In this document: piece after piece, positions 35,067 through 42,071 of the stretch
Position numbering within the stretch: the first letter of the stretch is position 1
Layout: the number at the start of each line of letters is the position of its first letter
Source: Crossiella equi
GTDB taxonomy: Bacteria; Actinomycetota; Actinomycetes; Mycobacteriales; Pseudonocardiaceae
Reading direction: 5' to 3'
Length of the DNA stretch: 64,000 nt
Assembly: GCF_017876755.1 (NCBI RefSeq)
Contig: NZ_JAGIOO010000001.1
Location: forward strand, 5,193,786 to 5,257,785
Position numbers and translations under genes: made by a program
Notes under the pieces: model-generated
Database searches by the model: none
What the model saw: only the letters and a program-made list of their open reading frames with translations
Told to the model about the DNA's origin: nothing

Positions 35067-35945
35067 ATGGCAGAGATCGTTCTGGTGCACGGCACGGGCC
35101 AGGAGCGCTACGAGCCGGGGTCCCTGGAAGCCGCCCTGGTCGCGGCCCTCACCGACGGGCTGCGCGCCGCCGGGTACGACGACGACCTCGCCGGGCGGGC
35201 GCGCCTGGCCAACTACTCGGGCCTGTTCGCCGCCCGGGCCCAGGAGGAGCTGGACCGGGAGGAGGAGCAGGTCGTCGCGGGCCTGCTCGGGCAGGTGCTG
35301 GCCGGTGCGGCGGAGCGCGGGGCGGAGGAGGCGCAGCGCCAGGTCGCGGGCCAGGCGGTGGCCGTGGTCGACCAGGCGCTGGCCAGCCCGGACGGCCCCC
35401 TGTCGGTGCTGCGCCCCCTGGTCGACGCCGCCTGGACCATGGGCGACCCGGCCCAGCTCGGCCTGACCGGCGCCAAGGAGTTCTTCTGGGGCGACCTCGC
35501 CCAGGTGGCCCGGTACCTGCTGGACAACCGCATCCGCGAGGCGGCCACGACCGAGGTCGCCGAGCTGGTGGGCCCGGAGACCAAGGCCGTGGTGGCGCAC
35601 TCCCTGGGCGCGGTGGTCGCCTACGAGGCCCTGCACCGCCAGCCCCACCCGGTGCCCCTGTTGATCACCCTGGGCGCCCCGCTGGGCTTCCGGGGCGTGG
35701 TCTACGACCGCCTGCGTCCGCAACCCGCCCGCGTACCACCGGGCCTGCGCCGCTGGCTCAACGTCCTGGACCGCCGCGACCTGGTCGCCGCCTCCGTCGA
35801 ACTGGCCCCGCGCTTCCCCGGGGACGCGGGCGTGGTCGAGCCCAACCAGTACGTCGACAACGGCTCCGAACCCCACTCGGCCAAGGGCTACCTCGCCCAG
35901 GTGGCCACGGGTCGCCCGGTCGGGGAGGCACTTCGCGCGGAGTGA
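35067..35945 (+). CDS. alpha/beta hydrolase next to a STAND protein, possible effector
   Basis: A 292-residue serine hydrolase of the lipase/esterase type. The oxyanion strand is at the very start (MAEIVLVHGTGQERYEPG), an Ala/Glu-rich helical insertion covers about 60-130, and the nucleophile elbow is A-H-S-L-G near residue 175, followed by LITLGAPLGF. There is no signal peptide, so it would act in the cytoplasm or on the inner membrane face. It lies 37 bases upstream of the STAND/TPR gene in the same direction, and a truncated copy precedes it. In NLR-like systems such hydrolases serve as toxic effectors. That role here is inferred from context. Confidence 0.78.
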   Translation: MAEIVLVHGTGQERYEPGSLEAALVAALTDGLRAAGYDDDLAGRARLANYSGLFAARAQEELDREEEQVVAGLLGQVLAGAAERGAEEAQRQVAGQAVAVVDQALASPDGPLSVLRPLVDAAWTMGDPAQLGLTGAKEFFWGDLAQVARYLLDNRIREAATTEVAELVGPETKAVVAHSLGAVVAYEALHRQPHPVPLLITLGAPLGFRGVVYDRLRPQPARVPPGLRRWLNVLDRRDLVAASVELAPRFPGDAGVVEPNQYVDNGSEPHSAKGYLAQVATGRPVGEALRAE

Positions 35946-35981
35946 CCCGCAGGTCACGGGGTGTGTGTAGGGTCGGGTGAC

Positions 35982-37922
35982 GTGGCGGAGCAGCGGAACT
36001 CCCTCGACGGCGACAACAGCGGGCTGGTCGTGCAGGCGAGGGACGTCCACGGCGGCGTGCACTTCCACAATGCGCCGAGGTACGAGCCGCCGGACACCCT
36101 GCCCGGGATGACCGCCCACTTCGTCAACCGCGACGAGCAGCGCGCCGCCATGAGCGCCCGCTACGACGAGGCCGTGGGCGGGGGCCGGGTGTGCCTGCTC
36201 GCCTTGCTCGGGCAGGACGGCGTCGGCCGCCTGAGCACGGCCGTCCAGTGGCACCGGGAGACCCCGAAGCGCTTCCCCGACGGTCAGCTGCACGTGCGCC
36301 TGGGCGCCGCCGACCGCTCCGACCCGGAGGCCATGGGCGAGCGGCTCGGTGAGCTGCTGGTGCTGCTGGGCATCCCGGCCACCGAGCTGCCGCCCACGCC
36401 AGACGGCCGCCGGACCGCACTGCTCAACAAGACCTCGGGCAAGCGGGTGTTGCTGGTGGTGGAGAACGTCACCTCGGCAGGCCAGGTGGCCTGGTTCCAG
36501 CTCAACTCCCCAGGGGCGGCCGTGGTCGTCACCGCCGAGCCGAACCTCGCCGCTGGCCTGAGCCGCCGCGACTACCACCCGGTCCTGTTCGCGGGCCTGG
36601 CCCAGCCGCACCGGCTCGACCTGTACCGCAGCCTGCTCGGCCAGGTCGCGACGCAGGTGCCCGGGCTGGAGCGGTTGGCGGCCCGATACAGCGGACTGCC
36701 GATGGCGATCCGGATGATCGCCGCCACCCTGACCGCCAAGCCGAAGCGGGTGCACACGGTGCTCCGGCGCTTCGAGGCGCTGGGGCTGGCGGCCGTCGGA
36801 CCGGAGGAGGCGGAGGACGTGGGCAGATCCTTCGACGACAGCTACGCCGCGATGGAGGAGGAGCGGCAGACCGCGTACCGGCGGCTGGCCGGGCACCCCG
36901 GCCTGTCCTTCGACCCGGCCGCGGCCGAGGTGCTCCTGGGTGAGGACGCGGAGATCCTGTTGGAGGAGCTGGGCATTCCGCTGGAGGGCGGCCGCTACCA
37001 GCTGGACGACCTGGTGTGGCGCCACGCCGCCAGCCTGGCCACTCCGGCCGACCGCGACCCGGCCGCGGTCGTGCGGCACTACCTGCACAACACGGTCATC
37101 CGCGACGCCTGCCTCACCCAGCGGCCCCGGACCGGGCCGCTCTTCGCCCAGCTCGCCCCGACCACGGATGAGGCCGAGGCCAGGGCCTGGCTCACCCGGA
37201 ACCGCGAGGCCTTGCGCGGTGCGGTGCTGCTGGCCGAGGAGCACCGCCTGGACGAGGAGACCTGGCAGCTGTGCGAGGCGCTGTGGGGGCTCTACCACCA
37301 GTACGGGCACTACGACGATTGGATCAAGACGCACGAGGCGGGCCTGACGGCGGCCCGGCGCCTCAGGAACAACGCCGCGATCATGCGCATGGCCGGTCAG
37401 CTCGGGTCGGCGCACTTCGCGCAGGAGGAGTACGACCGGGCCGACGAGCTGTTCGCCGAGCAGTACGACCACGCCGTCCTGGCCGGGGACGGCTCGGGGC
37501 AGCAGAGCGCCCGGGAGTGGCGGGGCAAGGTCGCCGCCAAGCTGGGGGACGTGGCGCGGGCCGACCACTGGTTCCAGGAGTCCTGGCAGGCCACCGAAAC
37601 CGTGGTCCCCGAGAACGCCCGCCCCCGCACCTTCGCCCTGCTGCACCTGCAACTGGGCCGCCTGCACGGTTCGGTGGAGCACCTGCGCGCCGCCCAGGAG
37701 TACTTCGACACCACGGCCGAGAAGGACAACCAGGCCAAGGCGGCCTTGGAGCTCGGTCGCCTGCAGGGCGCGGCGCCGCTGCTGCGGGCCCTGGAGCTGT
37801 TCACCGCCACCGGATCGCCGGGCGGCCAGCTCAACACCGCCCGGGAACTGGCCAAGCTGGACAGCCGGTACCAGGACCTGGTGGTCGAGCTGGAGATCAG
37901 GCTGGGCCAGCGGCCGGGCTGA
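35982..37922 (+). CDS. STAND (NB-ARC-like) TPR protein with N-terminal amyloid-type motif
   Basis: A 646-residue NLR-like protein. Residues 6-28 hold a short motif, core L-V-V-Q-A-R-D-V-H-G-G-V-H-F, like the amyloid signalling motifs of bacterial NLRs. An NB-ARC-like region follows: FVNRDEQ (47-53), and a P-loop G-Q-D-G-V-G-R-L-S at 77-85 with Arg in place of the Walker lysine. The Walker-B-like strand is VLLVVENV, and GLPMAIRMIAA corresponds to the GLPLA motif. TPR-like helices fill the C-terminal third. The altered P-loop suggests weak or no ATP hydrolysis. GTG 35982 is favoured because GTG 35961 adds residues unlike the family. It shares 26 bases with the convergent gene. Confidence 0.8.
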   Translation: MAEQRNSLDGDNSGLVVQARDVHGGVHFHNAPRYEPPDTLPGMTAHFVNRDEQRAAMSARYDEAVGGGRVCLLALLGQDGVGRLSTAVQWHRETPKRFPDGQLHVRLGAADRSDPEAMGERLGELLVLLGIPATELPPTPDGRRTALLNKTSGKRVLLVVENVTSAGQVAWFQLNSPGAAVVVTAEPNLAAGLSRRDYHPVLFAGLAQPHRLDLYRSLLGQVATQVPGLERLAARYSGLPMAIRMIAATLTAKPKRVHTVLRRFEALGLAAVGPEEAEDVGRSFDDSYAAMEEERQTAYRRLAGHPGLSFDPAAAEVLLGEDAEILLEELGIPLEGGRYQLDDLVWRHAASLATPADRDPAAVVRHYLHNTVIRDACLTQRPRTGPLFAQLAPTTDEAEARAWLTRNREALRGAVLLAEEHRLDEETWQLCEALWGLYHQYGHYDDWIKTHEAGLTAARRLRNNAAIMRMAGQLGSAHFAQEEYDRADELFAEQYDHAVLAGDGSGQQSAREWRGKVAAKLGDVARADHWFQESWQATETVVPENARPRTFALLHLQLGRLHGSVEHLRAAQEYFDTTAEKDNQAKAALELGRLQGAAPLLRALELFTATGSPGGQLNTARELAKLDSRYQDLVVELEIRLGQRPG

Positions 37923-39402
37923 TCCCGTCCCGCACCAGGGCGACCGCCGCCGCGACCGGATCGCCCGCGACCGTCCACTCGCGACCGTCCTGGTGCCGGA
38001 TCTCGTTGCCGTGAACGAAGACCAGGCAGCTCGGCAACGCGTCGAAGGACAGCTCGTCCCGGTCCCCGAGCAGCACCTCGGCGGTCAGCCGGGTCGTGCG
38101 GTCCGGGTGGCGGACGTGCGCGACCAGGATCGGGTCGGCCAGCGCCGGGGCGTCCAGCGAGCGGCCGCGCTGCACGTCCGCGCCGTAGCGGCCGTGCGGG
38201 GTGTGCAGCCAGGCGCGGGTGGTGGCCGTGAGGGGCTGGAAGTCCGGGGACAGCACCGGGACCAGGGCCGGGGAGTCGGGCTCCGGCAGGCCCAGCAGCC
38301 CGTAGGCCAGGGTGCGGTGGCGGGCGGCGGCCTCGTCCGGATGGCTGGCGACCAGGTCGGCGACCGCGCGCAGGTCCGGCGGGGTGGCCAGCACCGACTC
38401 CAGCTGCGGGCGCAGCGGGCGGCGGGGGTCCAGCCTGGGGGCCGTCCGGCCCAGGACGTCCACGCACGTGCCCGGCACCACCTCGTGGTCCGGGAACGCC
38501 GCCAGCGCCACCGGGTGGCCCAGCGCCGCTCCGTACGTGGTCACCGCGCCGTGGTCGCCGACGACCAGGTCCGCCGCGACCAGTGCCGCACCCCAGCCCT
38601 CCAGGGGCGGGACCAGGAGCAGGCCCGAGCGCAGGCAGTCGGCCAGCCACAAGCGCAGCTGGTGGGTGCCGTGGCCGTGCCAGACGTGCGGGTGCACGAT
38701 GCCCGCCACCAGCCAGGACTCGTCCAGCTCGGCCATGACCTGGCGGAACAGCGCGGGCCACGAGCCGAACACCGAGGAGCCGTTCCAGGTCGAGGAGATC
38801 ACCAGGAGGCGCTGGTCCGGACCCACGCCCAAGTGGCGGCGGTAGCGGTCGCGGAGGAAGGTGCTGGCGCGCAGGCGGTCCAGGCACGGGTCGCCCGCCA
38901 CGGTCGCGGTCGGCAAGGCCTCCGGGACCTCGCGGGCCAGGCGGGTGTGCTGTTCGGCGTGGGTCAGGACAAGGGCGTCCGGGATGACCTCATCCTCGTG
39001 CAGCAGCCAGTCGCGCGAAAGGCCGTAGGCCGACGCCGACAATCCGATTTCCGATTTCCGATTTCCGATTTCCGATTTCCGGGCCGATTTTTTAGTGTAT
39101 CCAACCCCGTGCGAAACGATCATCAGTTGCGCGGCGAGTCTGCGCAGCTCACCCCGGTGGTTCGCGGTGACCGCCAGGTCGAACTTCCGCTCCAGTGCCT
39201 CCGGCCAGGAAATCGCCCGCACGCCGAGCGCCTCGAAGGTCTCCGCCACGCCGTCCGACACCACCGACACCTCGGGACAGGTGAACAGCAGCTCCACCCG
39301 GAGGTCGGAGTCGAACAGCGGCACCAGGTCGAGCAGCCGGTTGGCCGAGGCGACGGTGTGGACGACGAACAGCACCTTCCGGGTGTCCTGGCGCGTGGAC
39401 AT
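37897..39402 (-). CDS. GT-B-like uncharacterised protein containing a heptanucleotide repeat
   Basis: A 501-residue protein. The first 110 residues resemble the N-terminal half of a GT-B or CDP-glycerol-transferase fold (VLFVVHTVASANRLLDLVPL, then VSHGVGY). The second half has VISSTWNGSSVFGSWPALF, GIVHPHVWHGHG and VVGDHGAVTTYGAALGHPVAL, the pattern of a nucleotide-sugar or CDP-polyol binding site. No close family could be named. At residues 108-122 the gene contains 5.6 copies of a 7-bp repeat coding for K-S-E-I-G-N-R units, next to a run of six A. Unit gain or loss would break the frame, so the gene may be phase variable. It overlaps the STAND gene tail to tail by 26 bases. Confidence 0.72.
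   Translation of the reverse strand: MSTRQDTRKVLFVVHTVASANRLLDLVPLFDSDLRVELLFTCPEVSVVSDGVAETFEALGVRAISWPEALERKFDLAVTANHRGELRRLAAQLMIVSHGVGYTKKSARKSEIGNRKSEIGLSASAYGLSRDWLLHEDEVIPDALVLTHAEQHTRLAREVPEALPTATVAGDPCLDRLRASTFLRDRYRRHLGVGPDQRLLVISSTWNGSSVFGSWPALFRQVMAELDESWLVAGIVHPHVWHGHGTHQLRLWLADCLRSGLLLVPPLEGWGAALVAADLVVGDHGAVTTYGAALGHPVALAAFPDHEVVPGTCVDVLGRTAPRLDPRRPLRPQLESVLATPPDLRAVADLVASHPDEAAARHRTLAYGLLGLPEPDSPALVPVLSPDFQPLTATTRAWLHTPHGRYGADVQRGRSLDAPALADPILVAHVRHPDRTTRLTAEVLLGDRDELSFDALPSCLVFVHGNEIRHQDGREWTVAGDPVAAAVALVRDGISPAAGPA
39043..39081. repeat. heptanucleotide tandem repeat (TCCGATT, 5.6 copies)
   Basis: Five complete TCCGATT units at 39043, 39050, 39057, 39064 and 39071 plus TCCG lie in the coding sequence of the gene at 37897-39402, and a T6 run follows at 39088-39093. 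Seven is not a multiple of three, so each slipped unit shifts the frame. Confidence 0.97.
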
Positions 39403-39520
39403 GTCCAGACCTTAACCGCGTGGCCAGTTCCGGACGGTGGGCCGAGCTCGACCGGGCACAGCGCCGGGTGTGCGCTGACGGCGGATTGACCCCGGCGCGG
39501 CTGGGCCGATCATCACAGGT

Positions 39521-41284
39521 ATGCGGTGGCGACGGGTGGCCTCGGTCCTGGTGCTCACGACCTTCATCAGCGGCGTGCCGCCCGTCGCCACCGCGGCGCC
39601 GACGGCGGACCCGGTGTGCGCCAACAGTTGCGACGGCCTCGATCCCAGCCGGGCGCAGCGCGAGACGTTCCCGGTGCCGGAGAAGCGGATCAACGGCAGA
39701 CGCGTCGTCCTGCACGTCTCCGACCCGGACGCGATGGCCTGGGCGAGCATCGACGACGGCCGCCCGGGCGACAAGGTCTGGCTGGACCGCTCCTGGGACG
39801 GCGGCCGCACCTGGGACGGCCTGCTCGGCCTGGCCTCGATCCCCGGCCCCTGGACCGGTACCCGCACGCTGATGTTCAACCGCGCCGACCCGGTGCGCCA
39901 CCGCCGCGGCCTGCTCCGCGCGTGCGGTGACGCCAACGGCGTGACCTGCACCGACTGGCTGCACCCGGTGGTCTGCGCGCAGTTCTGCGACGGCCGCGAC
40001 GCCGCCCTCGCGGACAACCCGGTGAGCCCGGTGCCCACCGCCTCGATCCGCGGCCGCACGGTCACCCTGCACACCGACCGCGCGGGCCTGGCCTTCGCCT
40101 CGCTCTCCGGTCGCCGCACGGGCGACGAGGTGTGGCTGGACCGCTCCTGGGACGAGGGCCGCACCTGGCCGGACGGCGGCTCGCTGGGCCGCACGACCAC
40201 GGGCCGCACCACGATGGTCAACGTGAGCGACCCGGCCGCCCGGCTGTACGGCGGCGCGGTGCGGGCCTGCGGCCGGGCCGCGGAGGGCCAGGAAGGCGCC
40301 TGCACGGCTTGGGCGCGCCCGGCCCAGGACCGGGTCGGCGCGGCCGGGGACGCCCTGCTCTGGTGGTACGACCCGCACCAGGCCTGGTGGCGGTACAGCT
40401 GGTGGAACAGCGCGGTGACCACCCACGCCCTGATCGACTCCGGCCGCTACCCGTGGCTGGCCGACCGCGTGTTCGAGACCAACAAGGGCCCGTTCCCGGC
40501 GGGCCAGCGCGGTACCGACCCGATCGAGGGCAACTTCATCAGCCGCGCCGTCGACGACGCGGGCTGGTGGGGCCTGGCCTGGCTGGCCGCCTACCGGCAG
40601 ACCGGCCAGCGCAAGTACCTGGACTCCGCGCGCGGCATCGCCGAGTACATGCACGGCTTCTGGGACACCACGACCTGCGGCGGCGGGGTGTGGTGGGACC
40701 GCGAGCGCACCTACAAGAACGCGGTCACCACCGGCCTGTACCTGCGCTTGTCGGCCGAGCTGGGGGACGCGACCTGGCTGGCCCGCGCCCGCACCGGCTG
40801 GGACTGGTTCGAGCGCAGTGGCATGGTCAACGCCGACGGCCTGGTCAACGACGGCCTGCACCAGTGCCGCAACAACGGCCAGACCGTCTGGTCCTACAAC
40901 CAGGGCCTGGCCCTGGGCACCGCGACGATCCTCTGGCGCACCACGGGCGAACGGCGCTACCTGGACTCCGCCCGCCGCCTGGCCACCGCCGCCACCACGC
41001 GCCCGGAGCTGACGGTCAACGGCGTCCTCACCGAGTCCTGCGACCAGCCGGGCCGCAGCTGCGACGACAACCAGCGCCAGTTCAAGGGCATCTTCCTGCG
41101 CTACTACGCGGAGTACGCCCGCGCCACCGGCTCCGGCGGCGACTACCTGACCCGCCAGACCACCTCGCTGTGGACCACCGCCCGCGACCCGCTCAACCAC
41201 CTGGGCCAGCGCTGGGCAGGCGGCGCCCCGGACGGCAACTGGCGCAGCCATGCCAGCGCGTTCGCGGCGCTGGTCGCGCACTGA
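39521..41284 (+). CDS. secreted glycoside hydrolase family 76 (alpha-1,6-mannanase-like)
   Basis: An exported 587-residue enzyme. The signal peptide (RRVASVLVLTTFISG) ends near the AAPTA site at about 30. Residues 35-290 are two similar modules of about 120 residues, each with C-x-x-x-C-D-G at the front, a GD-x-VWLDRSWD core and a final RACG...C-T-x-W. The GH76 (alpha/alpha)6 barrel follows. Its two catalytic aspartates are D345-D346 in RAVDDAGWWGLAW, and repeat motifs such as CGGGVWWDRERTYKNAVTTGLYL are typical. It may cut alpha-1,6-mannan of fungal walls or the cell's own lipomannan. Divergent from the repeat-bearing gene; monocistronic. Confidence 0.88.
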   Translation: MRWRRVASVLVLTTFISGVPPVATAAPTADPVCANSCDGLDPSRAQRETFPVPEKRINGRRVVLHVSDPDAMAWASIDDGRPGDKVWLDRSWDGGRTWDGLLGLASIPGPWTGTRTLMFNRADPVRHRRGLLRACGDANGVTCTDWLHPVVCAQFCDGRDAALADNPVSPVPTASIRGRTVTLHTDRAGLAFASLSGRRTGDEVWLDRSWDEGRTWPDGGSLGRTTTGRTTMVNVSDPAARLYGGAVRACGRAAEGQEGACTAWARPAQDRVGAAGDALLWWYDPHQAWWRYSWWNSAVTTHALIDSGRYPWLADRVFETNKGPFPAGQRGTDPIEGNFISRAVDDAGWWGLAWLAAYRQTGQRKYLDSARGIAEYMHGFWDTTTCGGGVWWDRERTYKNAVTTGLYLRLSAELGDATWLARARTGWDWFERSGMVNADGLVNDGLHQCRNNGQTVWSYNQGLALGTATILWRTTGERRYLDSARRLATAATTRPELTVNGVLTESCDQPGRSCDDNQRQFKGIFLRYYAEYARATGSGGDYLTRQTTSLWTTARDPLNHLGQRWAGGAPDGNWRSHASAFAALVAH

Positions 41285-41307
41285 TCGTGCGGGGCCGGTG
41301 ACACCGT

Positions 41308-41517
41308 GAGCAGACTGGGATCACCCGCCGCTGGTTGACCGAGCACCCACGCCTGATGCTGATCGAGGGCGCGAAACACAGCCCACGGGACAACCCCGGC
41401 GAACGCATCCGGGCCGGGCTGAAACACCACATCGCCACCACCGCGCCCGCCATGATGGCCAGCCAGTCCGTGACCCGCTCGGCCTCGGCCGCGACCGCAC
41501 CACCGAACAGAACCTGA
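41308..41517 (+). pseudogene. IS630-type transposase C-terminal remnant
   Basis: The translation includes RRWLTEHPRLMLIEGAKHS and P-R-D-N-P-G-E-R-I-R-A-G-L-K-H-H, which is the end of the IS630/Tc1-mariner catalytic domain (strand, N-P-x-E-R with the last DDE acid, then the LKHHIA helix). The N-terminus and the terminal inverted repeats are missing, so it is a decayed fragment. It occupies most of the 300-base gap between the GH76 gene and the small motif protein. Confidence 0.65.
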
Positions 41518-41584
41518 CCACCGCCGCACCCTGGACCAGCCCCTGGCTACCCGAAGGTTTCGGACAAGACAGATGGCCAGGTGC

Positions 41585-41944
41585 TCAGCGCTGCCCGCCG
41601 TAGTTGATGTCGCCCTTGATGTCCCGGGCCTGGATGGCCATGCCGTGCACCGTGCCGGTGATCACGTTGGACACGCCGCCCGCCGCCACCTGCGGGTTGA
41701 TGTTGATCTTCTGCCACTCCTCGCGCAGCGCCTTCTTGAAGGCCGGGTCCTCCTGCTCGGCCTCCTCCAGCGCCCCGGCCAGCCTGCGCACCTCCTTGGA
41801 GTCCTCCGCGGCCCGCTCCGAGGACTCCAGCATCAGCGTGGCCACCTCGTCCCCGGCGAACTTCTGCTTCACCAGCTCGTAGAGGTGCACGAAGCCCTTG
41901 GTGGCCAGGGCGGCGGCAATGGAGACGAGCACGGGCTCCGGCAT
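41585..41944 (-). CDS. small helical protein with C-terminal amyloid-type motif
   Basis: A 119-residue protein. Residues 4-80 are predicted helical: a hydrophobic N-terminal helix (VLVSIAAALATKGFVHLYEL), then charged helices rich in Glu/Lys. Residues 93-115 form a glycine-punctuated motif with core M-A-I-Q-A-R-D-I-K-G-D-I-N-Y. It aligns without gaps to the N-terminal motif of the STAND protein at 35982. The layout (helical domain plus C-terminal motif) resembles membrane-active HeLo/Bell-type effectors and the many actinomycete proteins of this kind. A downstream executor or adaptor role in an NLR-like pathway is inferred. ATG 41944; divergent from the histidine kinase. Confidence 0.75.
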   Translation of the reverse strand: MPEPVLVSIAAALATKGFVHLYELVKQKFAGDEVATLMLESSERAAEDSKEVRRLAGALEEAEQEDPAFKKALREEWQKININPQVAAGGVSNVITGTVHGMAIQARDIKGDINYGGQR

Positions 41945-42071
41945 GGGCTTGCTCCTGTCGCGGCGGTGACGTTCGGTGGTCGAGGTGGCACCGAGGGTAC
42001 CCGGCGGTGTCCACGGCCGGATGACTTTCGGCAGTACCCGCCCCCGACGCCCGGTTTGTAGCCTCGCGGGC

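Noticed and set aside
35067-35945. Amyloid motif in the hydrolase
   Set aside because: The hydrolase begins directly with its first beta strand and contains no Q-A-R-D-V-type segment, so only the STAND and small helical proteins share the motif.
34917-37682. A 921-codon open frame on the minus strand opposite the hydrolase and STAND genes
   Set aside because: The opposite strand encodes clear domains with normal composition; this frame is low-complexity shadow.
39043-39081. Possible DnaA boxes or iteron origin
   Set aside because: The 7-bp units are directly contiguous, lie inside a coding frame and do not match DnaA box or iteron patterns.
41308-41517. Intact insertion sequence
   Set aside because: Only the C-terminal catalytic part of an IS630-type transposase is left, with no N-terminus or terminal inverted repeats.
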